This document shows, one piece after another, positions 1 through 5,706 of a DNA stretch of 10,267 nucleotides (positions are counted from its first letter, which is position 1; each line of letters opens with the position of its first letter). The notes below the pieces were generated by a model. It was not told the DNA's origin. It worked only from the letters and a program-made list of their open reading frames with translations, and did not search any database. Origin of the DNA: Microbacteriaceae bacterium. GTDB lineage: Bacteria > Actinomycetota > Actinomycetes > Actinomycetales > Microbacteriaceae. The stretch covers positions 1 through 10,267 of the forward strand of contig CANGNR010000037.1 of NCBI GenBank assembly GCA_947455385.1, read 5' to 3'. The position numbers were made by a program, and so were the translations under genes.

Positions 1-108
1 AGTGAGGTCGGTGCGGCCCTTGTGACCGGGAATCTGGAATGGCGACCTATCGGTCTCCATATCGCGAATCCACGCGTCTAGCAGGGGTGCGCTGCTGCGC
101 AATCCCAT
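1..108 (-). CDS. Orn/Lys/Arg decarboxylase-family PLP enzyme, N-terminal fragment
   Basis: The minus strand from 108 to the window edge reads 36 codons with no stop. The key stretch is SPFQIPGHKGR (residues 22-32), preceded by APLLDAW (7-13). This matches the start of the Orn/Lys/Arg decarboxylase major domain, where a 'TPL..al' helix is followed by F-H/Q-x-PGHK-G. The family decarboxylates arginine, lysine or ornithine to a polyamine or its precursor, using PLP. The PLP lysine and all substrate-determining residues lie outside the window, so the substrate is unknown. ATG 108 places the Met five residues before the APLL helix, as in family members I recall, but has no clear Shine-Dalgarno. 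An in-frame TTG at 159 has GAAGG 8 nt upstream (168-172) and would add 17 residues; I cannot exclude it. The gene lies downstream of rplA beyond a terminator, so it is probably transcribed separately. Confidence 0.72.
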   Translation of the reverse strand, partial: MGLRSSAPLLDAWIRDMETDRSPFQIPGHKGRTDLT

Positions 109-167
109 CGGATCTTTTACATCGAGCAGTGTTGCTGCGCCAAACGCGTGTGCTGCCAATATCCCAA

Positions 168-200
168 CCTTCGGTAAGCGGCCAACGGCCTAAAAAGATA
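168..200 (-). promoter_or_regulatory. Possible promoter and RBS for the decarboxylase fragment
   Basis: On the minus strand a -10-like TATCTT occupies 200-195, just past the rplA terminator, with no good -35 box. GAAGG at 172-168 is a possible ribosome binding site 8 nt before the TTG at 159. If real, it would favour TTG 159 over ATG 108 as the start. The evidence is motif matching only. Confidence 0.28.
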
Positions 201-204
201 GCGA

Positions 205-241
205 GAGAGAACAAGGGACTGTGGCGTTAGCCACAGCCCCT
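205..241 (-). terminator. Intrinsic terminator after rplA
   Basis: A strong inverted repeat spans 214-241: left arm AGGGACTGTGGC, loop GTTA (226-229), right arm GCCACAGCCCCT. It forms about 11 pairs with a single A-C mismatch. Read on the minus strand it begins 26 nt after the rplA stop and is followed by TTGTTCTCTC, a moderate pyrimidine/T tract. It is well placed to end the secE-nusG-rplK-rplA transcript. The T tract is not ideal, so efficiency is uncertain. Confidence 0.72.
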
Positions 242-266
242 CATCCTAGAGTCTTTTGGTTAAGTT

Positions 267-968
267 TTAGAGCTCAACCTTGGTGACGTTGGTGTCTAGC
301 GGAATGCCAGGACCAAACGTGGTGGCGATCGAACCCTTGATTAGGTAGCGACCCTTCGAGCTCGAAGGCTTTAGACGAAGAACTTCGTCAAGAGCTGCCT
401 CGAGGTTCTCGCCGAGCTGCTTCGCGGTGAACGAAGCCTTGCCGATGATGAAGTGCAGGTTCGACTGCTTGTCGATGCGGAACTCGATCTTTCCGCCCTT
501 GATGTCGGTGACTGCCTTGGCAACGTCTGGGGTGACGGTTCCGGTCTTAGGGTTCGGCATCAGGTTGCGAGGACCAAGCACCTTTCCGAGGCGACCGACC
601 TTGCCCATGAGCTCTGGGGTCGAGACTGCCGAGTCAAAGTCGACCCAACCGGCTGCAACCTTCTCAATGAGCTCGTCGCCGCCAACCTCGTCTGCGCCAG
701 CTGCGAGTGCAGCCTCTGCGGCAGGGCCGGTTGCGAACACGATAACGCGGGCGGTCTTACCGGTTCCGTTCGGAAGCGATACGGTTCCGCGGATCATCTG
801 GTCTGCCTTGCGAGGGTCAACACCGAGCTTGAGGGCAACCTCAATGGTCGAGTCGAATTTGGTCGAGCCGGTCTCGCGAACGAGTGCTACGGCTTCGCCT
901 GGGGTGTAGAGCTTGCCGACCTGAATCTTTTCGGCGGCGGCCAAATAGGCCTTGCTGCGCTTTGCCAT
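267..968 (-). CDS. rplA: 50S ribosomal protein L1
   Basis: The 233-residue protein is L1, which forms the mobile L1 stalk of the large subunit. It binds 23S rRNA helices 76-78 and helps release E-site tRNA. The L1 signature is clear at residues 131-145 (LGPRNLMPNPKTGTV), followed by the KGGKIEFR segment and the usual C-terminus GIPLDTNVTKVEL. The length is normal for the family (about 230). ATG 968 is preceded by AAAAGGAATAAC, a good Shine-Dalgarno. It is the last gene of the operon, 142 nt after rplK and followed by a hairpin terminator. In E. coli, L1 represses translation of its own operon by binding mRNA. The spacer upstream of this gene holds a matching-looking element at 999-1029, so similar feedback is likely here. 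Confidence 0.98.
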   Translation of the reverse strand: MAKRSKAYLAAAEKIQVGKLYTPGEAVALVRETGSTKFDSTIEVALKLGVDPRKADQMIRGTVSLPNGTGKTARVIVFATGPAAEAALAAGADEVGGDELIEKVAAGWVDFDSAVSTPELMGKVGRLGKVLGPRNLMPNPKTGTVTPDVAKAVTDIKGGKIEFRIDKQSNLHFIIGKASFTAKQLGENLEAALDEVLRLKPSSSKGRYLIKGSIATTFGPGIPLDTNVTKVEL

Positions 969-998
969 CTGTTATTCCTTTTCTAATTGGTCACAGTT

Positions 999-1029
999 GT
1001 GGTTGACGAACCGCGCTGGGTTCTCCCAC
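999..1029 (-). promoter_or_regulatory. Candidate L1-binding autoregulatory element in the rplK-rplA spacer
   Basis: Read on the minus strand (1029 to 999), the RNA is GTGG-GA-GAACC-CAGCGC-GGTTC-GTCAA-CCAC. An outer 4-bp stem (GTGG/CCAC) encloses a 5-bp inner stem (GAACC/GGTTC), separated by an asymmetric internal loop (GA opposite GTCAA). The L1 site of 23S rRNA has the same plan: GUGGGAG on one side, a second helix, then a purine-rich bulge before ACCAC. The element ends 30 nt upstream of the rplA start, just before its Shine-Dalgarno, so bound L1 could block initiation. The stems are seen in the sequence; the L1-binding role is inferred from the 23S resemblance and the known E. coli autoregulation. 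Confidence 0.55.
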
Positions 1030-1081
1030 GACTATCTTTTGCAAACCCACGGATGCGGGTGTGCGGTGGTGCATGCCGCGC

Positions 1082-1103
1082 GACCGAAGCCGCCCGGCGG
1101 GTC
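1082..1103 (-). repeat. GC-rich hairpin just downstream of rplK
   Basis: On the minus strand GACC (1103-1100) pairs with GGTC (1085-1082), and an inner GCC/GGC pair closes a short GC-rich loop. It starts 8 nt after the rplK stop and has no U tract, so it is not an intrinsic terminator. It may stabilise the rplK 3' end or modulate readthrough into rplA. The role is unknown. Confidence 0.35.
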
Positions 1104-1110
1104 TTGGTGC

Positions 1111-1542
1111 CTATGCCTCTACGGTGATGCCCATGCTGCGAGCGGTGCCAGCGATGATCTTTGCTGCTGCGTCAACGTCGTTGGCGTTCAGGTCAGACAT
1201 CTTCTGCTCGGCGATCTTGTAGAGAGCGTCCTTCGAAAGGGTCGCAACCTTCACGGTGTGAGGGGTAGCCGAACCCTTTGCAACGCCGGCAGCCTTCTTG
1301 ATCAGCTCGGCTGCAGGAGGAGTCTTGAGAACGAAGGTGAACGAACGGTCTTCGTAAACGGTGATCTCAACTGGAACGATGTTTCCACGCTGGTCTGCGG
1401 TCGCGTTGTTGTACGCGGTGCAGAACTCCATGATGTTTACACCGTGCTGACCCAGAGCTGGACCAATCGGTGGAGCTGGGTTAGCAGCGCCTGCCGAGAT
1501 CTGAAGCTTGATCAGACCGGTGACTTTCTTCTTCGGTGCCAT
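1111..1542 (-). CDS. rplK: 50S ribosomal protein L11
   Basis: The 143-residue product is L11, which with 23S rRNA forms the GTPase-associated centre that contacts EF-G and EF-Tu. L11 is also needed for RelA activation in the stringent response and is the thiostrepton site. The N-terminal domain shows PAPPIGPALGQHGVNI (residues 22-37), containing the conserved proline helix that lines the thiostrepton pocket. The C-terminal rRNA-binding domain covers roughly residues 70-143 and ends in GTARSMGITVEA. The length is standard (141-144). ATG 1542 follows AAAGGAATAAGAA, a clear Shine-Dalgarno. It lies 60 nt downstream of nusG and 142 nt upstream of rplA, the universal nusG-rplK-rplA order. Nothing unusual is seen. 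Confidence 0.98.
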   Translation of the reverse strand: MAPKKKVTGLIKLQISAGAANPAPPIGPALGQHGVNIMEFCTAYNNATADQRGNIVPVEITVYEDRSFTFVLKTPPAAELIKKAAGVAKGSATPHTVKVATLSKDALYKIAEQKMSDLNANDVDAAAKIIAGTARSMGITVEA

Positions 1543-1602
1543 TTCTTATTCCTTTTGTTTGGTTTCTGAAAATCTTTGACTCGGATGCCTGACGGCTACC
1601 GA

Positions 1603-2427
1603 TTAGTTGAGCGGACCAACCTGCTCGAAGCCGAGCTCGACCGGAGTCTCGCGCTCGAACAACGAGACGAGCACGGTGAGCTTTCCGCTCTCTGGCTTGA
1701 TCTCGCTGATGGTTCCTGGCAGACCAGCGAACGAACCGTCGCGAATCATGATGCTCTCGCCGAGCTTGTAGTCAACGTTGACCGGAACAGCGCGAGCCTT
1801 GCCCTTGACAGCAACGCCACCCTTGACGGCGGCCTTTGCGGCCTCCTCTTCAGGAAGAACGTAGAGGGTCTTCAACATGTTGAATGCCTCGTCTGGGCGA
1901 AGTGGGGTTGGGCTCTGCGAGTTGCCGACAAAGCCGGTGACCGCAGGGGTATGGCGAATCAGCGACCACGAGTCTTCGGTCATGTTCATGCGAACCAAGA
2001 CATAGCCAGGGATGCGAACCTTGGTGACCAACTTGCGCTGGCCGTTCTTGATCTCGATGGTGTCTTCCATTGGAACCTCGACCTGGTAGACGTCGTCGCC
2101 ACCCTCGAGGGTCAGCTTGCGGTTCTCGATGTTCTGCTTGACGCGCTTCTCGTAGCCGGCATAGCTGTGCACGACGTACCACTTGCCAGGCTTGGTGCGA
2201 AGCTCCTGCTTGAAGAGGCGGTATGGGTCCTCTTCGACGGCCTCTGCTGCCTCTTCTGCTGCTGGCGCCTCGACGGCAACCTCAGCCTCGGCCTCTACGA
2301 CCTCGACCTCTTCGGCTGCGGCCTCAGCGACGACCTCGTCGGCAACGACGTCATCCTCGGCGACCTCTACGGTCTCGGCGACGGTTGCGTCGAGCTCAGT
2401 CAGCTCATCGCGTTCGATATCAGTCAC
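1603..2427 (-). CDS. nusG: Transcription termination/antitermination factor NusG
   Basis: NusG bridges RNA polymerase to Rho or to ribosomal protein S10. The NGN domain spans about residues 82-190 (KWYVVHSYAGYEKRVKQNI..., then KVRIPGYVLVRM and TPAVTGFVG). A linker follows, then the KOW domain at about 222-273 (GESIMIRDGSFAGLPGTI, ending FEQVGPLN). The protein is 274 residues against about 180 in E. coli. The excess is an Ala/Glu/Val-rich acidic N-terminal extension (about residues 1-80) of very low complexity, as seen in many actinobacterial NusG proteins, with a probably disordered tail. The start is GTG (2427) with AGGAAA a few bases upstream. It lies 44 nt after secE, in the usual secE-nusG pair. 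The repetitive extension produces long open frames on the opposite strand that are not genes. Confidence 0.97.
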   Translation of the reverse strand: MTDIERDELTELDATVAETVEVAEDDVVADEVVAEAAAEEVEVVEAEAEVAVEAPAAEEAAEAVEEDPYRLFKQELRTKPGKWYVVHSYAGYEKRVKQNIENRKLTLEGGDDVYQVEVPMEDTIEIKNGQRKLVTKVRIPGYVLVRMNMTEDSWSLIRHTPAVTGFVGNSQSPTPLRPDEAFNMLKTLYVLPEEEAAKAAVKGGVAVKGKARAVPVNVDYKLGESIMIRDGSFAGLPGTISEIKPESGKLTVLVSLFERETPVELGFEQVGPLN

Positions 2428-2471
2428 TTCAGTTTCCTATCCAGAAAATCTTGTTGTTTGGGGTGGTTGTC

Positions 2472-2738
2472 TCACTGACCCGAGAAGGTCCAGACAACTC
2501 CCTTGTAAAACAGCCAGTCGAAAGCGCCGATGACCAGAATCACGACGACAACGAAGCCGATGACCACGGCGGTGTAGTTGCGCAGTTCGGCGACGGTTGG
2601 GCGGGTGACCTTCTTGAGTTCGCCCACGACCTGGCGCAGAAACAGCGAAACCTTGCCCACTGGGCCGCGCGCCTTAGCCTTGTCGGCCTTCGCCTTTTCG
2701 ACGAGGTCTTCAGAAGCGTGCTCTAGCTCTTCAGCCAT
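2472..2738 (-). CDS. secE: Preprotein translocase subunit SecE
   Basis: SecE is the small clamp subunit of the SecYEG channel in the cytoplasmic membrane. The 88-residue protein is the single-span form usual outside enterobacteria. It has a charged, lysine-rich cytoplasmic N-terminus (1-28), then the conserved amphipathic segment VSLFLRQVVGELKKVTRP (30-47), then one transmembrane helix at about residues 55-78 (YTAVVIGFVVVVILVIGAF followed by DWLFYKG). ATG 2738 has a modest purine-rich AGAGAGAA upstream. It lies between tRNA-Trp (40 nt upstream) and nusG (44 nt downstream), an arrangement also known in mycobacteria (trpT-secE-nusG). It is probably on one transcript with the tRNA, which would be released by RNase processing. 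Confidence 0.97.
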   Translation of the reverse strand: MAEELEHASEDLVEKAKADKAKARGPVGKVSLFLRQVVGELKKVTRPTVAELRNYTAVVIGFVVVVILVIGAFDWLFYKGVVWTFSGQ

Positions 2739-2778
2739 TCGTTTCTCTCTTCTTGCTTTACAACTCGGATGTTGCTTG

Positions 2779-2851
2779 CAGGGCGGACAGGACTCGAACC
2801 TGCAACCTGCGGTTTTGGAGACCGCTGCTCTACCAATTGAGCCACCGCCCT
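2779..2851 (-). tRNA. trpT: tRNA-Trp (anticodon CCA)
   Basis: The minus strand folds as a complete 73-nt cloverleaf. The acceptor stem is AGGGCGG/CCGCCCT, the D arm GCTC...GAGC, the anticodon stem GCGGT/ACCGC with loop CTCCAAA, and the T arm GCAGG-TTCGAGT-CCTGT; the discriminator base is G. The anticodon CCA lies at 2818-2816 and reads UGG (tryptophan). The 3' CCA is not encoded (CAA follows), so it must be added by nucleotidyltransferase. The gene opens the secE-nusG-rplK-rplA transcript, as trpT does in mycobacteria. Confidence 0.97.
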
Positions 2852-2917
2852 ATTCGGGCTTTGACAACCGTTGCATCCTCGACGCAATCTGCAAACCCCC
2901 AAAAAAGGGCACACTTC

Positions 2918-2932
2918 TAGATTGAAAATCTA
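2918..2932. repeat. Small inverted repeat TAGATT-GAA-AATCTA
   Basis: A perfect 6-bp inverted repeat with a 3-nt centre lies in the leader between the minus-strand promoter (2985-3013) and tRNA-Trp. It could be a protein site or a short hairpin in the tRNA precursor. No function is assigned. The rest of 2852-3078 holds promoter elements and no gene. Confidence 0.3.
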
Positions 2933-2984
2933 AGGTGATTAATTTGCCAGATTAGGCTCCGGAAGTTGTCAACTACCTTCAAGA

Positions 2985-3013
2985 AGTTTAGACCGCTTGT
3001 GGCCAAAAAGCAA
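2985..3013 (-). promoter_or_regulatory. Candidate promoter of the tRNA-Trp-secE-nusG-rplK-rplA operon
   Basis: On the minus strand TTGCTT (3013-3008) and TAAACT (2990-2985) are separated by exactly 17 nt, giving a sigma-70-like promoter with a start near 2978 and a leader of about 127 nt before the tRNA. A consensus -35 TTGACA also occurs at 2972-2967, but no good -10 box lies 16-18 nt beyond it. This is motif evidence only. Confidence 0.45.
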
Positions 3014-3045
3014 AGGCGAATAGGGCTTCTGAGGGCATCGGCCGC

Positions 3046-3071
3046 TTGGCGAGCGCTGCCTAAAGTAGGCT
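3046..3071 (+). promoter_or_regulatory. Candidate leaderless promoter of the aminotransferase gene
   Basis: TAGGCT (3066-3071) is a good actinobacterial TANNNT -10 box ending 7 nt before ATG 3079, so transcription should begin at or within a base of the start codon. A weak -35 TTGGCG lies at 3046-3051 with a short 14-nt spacer. TAAAGT (3061-3066) is an alternative -10. No real Shine-Dalgarno precedes the ATG, which agrees with a leaderless mRNA. Confidence 0.5.
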
Positions 3072-3078
3072 TAAACGC

Positions 3079-4284
3079 ATGTCTGAATCCTCGTTTTCAA
3101 GAATTTCGAAGCGCATCGGGTCGATCGCCGAGTCGGCAACCCTAAAAGTTGACGCAAAAGCCAAGTCGCTGCAGGCCGCTGGCCGCCCAGTTATCTCGTA
3201 TGCGGCTGGCGAACCAGACTTTGCCACCCCTGGTCACATCGTCGAGGCCGCGATTGCCGCAGCCCGCGACCCAAAGAACCACCGCTACACGCCAGCGGTT
3301 GGTCTGCCAGACCTTCGCGAGGCAATCGCACACAAGACCCGCGTCGACAGCGGCACCGAGGTCACTGCGGCTCAGGTAATCGTTACCAACGGCGGCAAGC
3401 AGGCCGTCTATCAGGCATTCGCAACTTTGCTCGACCCGGGCGACGAGGTGCTGCTGCCATCGCCATACTGGACCACCTACCCTGAGGCCATCGCCCTTGC
3501 CGGCGGCAAGACCGTTGAGGTTTTCGCCGGTTCAGACCAGAACTACATGGTGACCGTCGACCAGCTCGAGGCAGCTCGCACCCCTCGCTCTAAGGTGCTG
3601 CTGTTTTGCTCGCCGTCAAACCCAACCGGTTCGGTTTACAGCGCCGAGCAGGTCGAGGCAATCGGCAAGTGGGCCTATGAGAACGGCCTTTGGGTCATCA
3701 CCGACGAGATCTATCAGAACCTCACCTATGACGGCGTGCGCGCCACCTCGATCACCGAGGCAGTGCCCGAGCTCGCCGACAGGACCATCCTGGTTAATGG
3801 TGTGGCCAAGTCTTATGCGATGACCGGATGGCGTTTGGGCTGGATGGTTGGCCCTGCCGACGCAATCAAGGCCGCTGGCAACCTGCAGTCGCACCTCTCG
3901 TCGAACGTGTCGAACATTTCGCAGCGTGCAGCCGTTGCCGCTCTAACCGGCCCTCAGGACGAGGTGCTGCAGATGCGCGAGGCGTTTGACCGCCGCCGCA
4001 AGCTCGCGGTTGCCGAGTTGAACAAGATTCCGGGCTGGGTTGCGCCGACCCCGCAGGGTGCGTTTTATGTCTACAGCGACGTGACCGGCCTGCTGAACCG
4101 CGAGTGGGGTGGCAAGCACATCACGAGCTCGCTCGAACTAGCCGATTACATCTTGGATGCCGCCGAGGTCGCCCTGGTTCCTGGTGAGGCCTTCGGCCCA
4201 TCGGGCTATGTTCGACTCTCGTATGCTCTGGGCGATGCCCCGCTGCTCGAAGGCATTCAGCGCCTGCAGAAGCTGTTCGGCTAA
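3079..4284 (+). CDS. aspC: Class I/II pyridoxal phosphate aminotransferase (aspartate aminotransferase type)
   Basis: This fold-type I PLP transaminase moves an amino group between an amino acid, probably aspartate, and 2-oxoglutarate. The 401-residue length is typical of the subgroup I-gamma (AspB/AspC-like) enzymes. Visible landmarks are YAAGEPDFATP (41-51), the cofactor-side SPSNPTG (178-184, Asn181), TDEIYQNLTYD (208-218, Asp209 and Tyr212), the Schiff-base lysine in VNGVAKSYAMTGWRLGW (Lys244, with Arg252) and the C-terminal substrate arginine in GYVRLSYAL (Arg379). All catalytic residues are present. It is transcribed away from the tRNA-Trp operon and converges on murB with a 22-nt gap and no obvious terminator. 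Substrate specificity (aspartate versus aromatic, alanine or prephenate acceptors) cannot be fixed by eye. Confidence 0.9.
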   Translation: MSESSFSRISKRIGSIAESATLKVDAKAKSLQAAGRPVISYAAGEPDFATPGHIVEAAIAAARDPKNHRYTPAVGLPDLREAIAHKTRVDSGTEVTAAQVIVTNGGKQAVYQAFATLLDPGDEVLLPSPYWTTYPEAIALAGGKTVEVFAGSDQNYMVTVDQLEAARTPRSKVLLFCSPSNPTGSVYSAEQVEAIGKWAYENGLWVITDEIYQNLTYDGVRATSITEAVPELADRTILVNGVAKSYAMTGWRLGWMVGPADAIKAAGNLQSHLSSNVSNISQRAAVAALTGPQDEVLQMREAFDRRRKLAVAELNKIPGWVAPTPQGAFYVYSDVTGLLNREWGGKHITSSLELADYILDAAEVALVPGEAFGPSGYVRLSYALGDAPLLEGIQRLQKLFG

Positions 4285-4306
4285 GGGTTTTGCCCGAGGT
4301 TTTGGC

Positions 4307-5281
4307 CTAGAAACCGATTAGGTTCGGCTCTGGCACCAGCGTGACGCCCCACTGGTTGGCGACGCGGTCTTGAATGTAGCGCGCGAGCTGAACTACCTCT
4401 TCTGCCGTTGCTCCCCCGCGGTTGGTGATGGCGAGCGCGTGCTTCGACGAGATGGCCGCCTTTGAGCCAGCGATGGCGAACCCCTTGCGAATACCCGAGT
4501 TTTCGATCAGCCAGGCGGCGCTGAGTTTCACGGTGGCGCCATCGTCTTCGGCGATATCCCAGTGCGGGGCCCCTTCTGGCAGGGTGCGAGCGAAGCGGTC
4601 GCTAACGATCGGGTTGGTGAAGAACGAGCCGCAGGACGCGGTGTCGGCGTCGGTTGGGTCGAGGACCATGCCCTTAGACGCTCGGGTCGCAAGCACCTCG
4701 GCCCGACGGCGGCGCATCAGCTCGTGGCTGCCGGCCGGCAGGTCAACCAATAGGCGAAACTCAACCCAGGTGACGAGCCCTGCGCGGCCGCGCTTGAACG
4801 AGCTGTCTCGATAACCAAAGCCGCAGTCGGCCGCCTCGAGCACCACTAGCTCGTGCGTCTCGTAGTCGAGAAACTCGAGTCGCTCGATAACCTGCGAAAC
4901 CTCTTGGCCGTATGCCCCGATGTTCTGAATCGGCGCTGCGCCGACTGTGCCCGGGATGCCACTCAGCGACTCCAGGCCAGACCAGGCGTGCTTCACGGTG
5001 AAGGCCACGAGGTCATCCCAGTTTTCGCCTGCTTCAACGCGGATGTGCCCTGGCGCGAGCACCTCGATGCCCCTGGTCTCAACCTTGAGCACGCGCAGTT
5101 CTGGCACCTCGTCGGCAATCACGACGTTGCTGCCGCCGCCGAGGATCATCCAGTCTTCGCCGCTCGACCAGAGCGAGTTTGCCGCCGCGATCAGTTCGGC
5201 GCGCGACTGCGGGGCCAGGATGCCAGCCGGCTCGCCACCAACACCAATAGTGGTGAGGTCGCGAAGCGGCTGAGCGTTCAT
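4307..5281 (-). CDS. murB: UDP-N-acetylmuramate dehydrogenase (UDP-N-acetylenolpyruvoylglucosamine reductase)
   Basis: MurB is a cytoplasmic FAD enzyme that uses NADPH to reduce UDP-GlcNAc-enolpyruvate to UDP-MurNAc, the second committed step of peptidoglycan synthesis. The FAD domain shows TTIGVGGEPAG (10-20), ILGGGSNVVIAD (47-57) and GIPGTVGAAPIQNIGAYGQE (108-127). The catalytic set is complete: Arg158 in GYRDSSFKR, Ser219 in SCGSFFTNP (proton donor) and Glu318 in VPEPNLIG. GYRDSSFKR and the 324-residue length point to the type I (E. coli-like) form. ATG 5281 starts 2 nt after the hadB stop without a good Shine-Dalgarno, so translation is probably coupled to hadB. It is the last gene of the hadA-hadB-murB unit and converges on the aminotransferase gene. 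Confidence 0.96.
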   Translation of the reverse strand: MNAQPLRDLTTIGVGGEPAGILAPQSRAELIAAANSLWSSGEDWMILGGGSNVVIADEVPELRVLKVETRGIEVLAPGHIRVEAGENWDDLVAFTVKHAWSGLESLSGIPGTVGAAPIQNIGAYGQEVSQVIERLEFLDYETHELVVLEAADCGFGYRDSSFKRGRAGLVTWVEFRLLVDLPAGSHELMRRRRAEVLATRASKGMVLDPTDADTASCGSFFTNPIVSDRFARTLPEGAPHWDIAEDDGATVKLSAAWLIENSGIRKGFAIAGSKAAISSKHALAITNRGGATAEEVVQLARYIQDRVANQWGVTLVPEPNLIGF

Positions 5282-5283
5282 GA

Positions 5284-5706
5284 CTAGAGGCGAACCACGG
5301 CTTGGGCCTTGCCAAGCACGGCGTTGTCGTCGAAGGTTGCGGTCAGGTCGACTCGCACGGTGTTGGCTTCTGGGTCGATCAGGCCGATCTTGCCGACCAC
5401 GCGAACGACGGCGCCGACGGAGGCATCCACGTAAACGGGCTTCGTGAATCGAACGCCGTAGTCGATGACCTTGCCCGGGTCGCCGACCCAGTCGATGGCA
5501 ACGTTCACGGCAACAGCCATAGTGAGCATGCCGTGGGCCAGAACGCCATCGAGGCCAACCGACTTGGCGAAGTCGTCGCGGTAGTGAATCGGGTTGAAAT
5601 CACCGGATGCTGCAGCGTACTTCACGAGCGAGTCGCGGGTGAGCAAAAAGTCTCGCGAACCGATCTCTTGACCGACCTCTAGGCCGGCGATGTCGATGTG
5701 GGTCAT
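5284..5706 (-). CDS. hadB: MaoC-like (R)-hydroxyacyl thioester dehydratase, HadB type
   Basis: This hot-dog-fold dehydratase belongs to the MaoC/HadB family. In mycobacteria HadB is the catalytic subunit of the HadAB and HadBC heterodimers, which dehydrate 3-hydroxyacyl-ACP during fatty acid elongation. I chose ATG 5706 (140 aa) over the upstream in-frame Met at 5745. ATG 5706 has GAGG 6 nt upstream, and its ATGA overlaps the hadA stop. It also places the catalytic dyad at Asp36 and His41 in SGDFNPIHYRDD, the same numbers as I recall for M. tuberculosis HadB. LDGVLAHGMLTM (52-63) is the second family motif. It is flanked by hadA and murB in one operon. The substrate chain length is unknown, and Microbacteriaceae-like bacteria are not expected to make mycolic acids. 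Confidence 0.88.
   Translation of the reverse strand: MTHIDIAGLEVGQEIGSRDFLLTRDSLVKYAAASGDFNPIHYRDDFAKSVGLDGVLAHGMLTMAVAVNVAIDWVGDPGKVIDYGVRFTKPVYVDASVGAVVRVVGKIGLIDPEANTVRVDLTATFDDNAVLGKAQAVVRL

Noticed and set aside
39..230. 63-residue plus-strand open frame at the left end
   Set aside because: It overlaps the antisense decarboxylase start and the rplA terminator hairpin, has no ribosome site, and its Arg/Ser-rich product resembles nothing known.
453..1569. Overlapping plus-strand open frames opposite rplA and rplK
   Set aside because: They are shadows of two certain ribosomal protein genes and lack a ribosome site and any recognisable motif.
1576..2478. 300-residue plus-strand open frame opposite nusG
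   Set aside because: It is antisense to a clear NusG. The frame stays open because of the repetitive Ala/Glu/Val codons of the NusG extension and the GC-rich codon use, and its product resembles no protein family.
2861..2889. Plus-strand TTGACA (2861-2866) as a -35 box
   Set aside because: No TANNNT hexamer lies at the right distance, and it would transcribe toward the aminotransferase from about 190 nt upstream, where a better-placed -10 exists.
2723..2914. 63-residue minus-strand open frame with VAQLVEQRSPKPQVAGSSPV
   Set aside because: It is the translation of the tRNA-Trp gene plus flanks. This kind of sequence is a well-known false protein produced by reading through tRNA genes.
4285..4306. 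Possible bidirectional terminator between the aminotransferase gene and murB
   Set aside because: The 22-nt gap holds only short G and T runs with at most a 3-bp stem, which is not enough for an intrinsic terminator.
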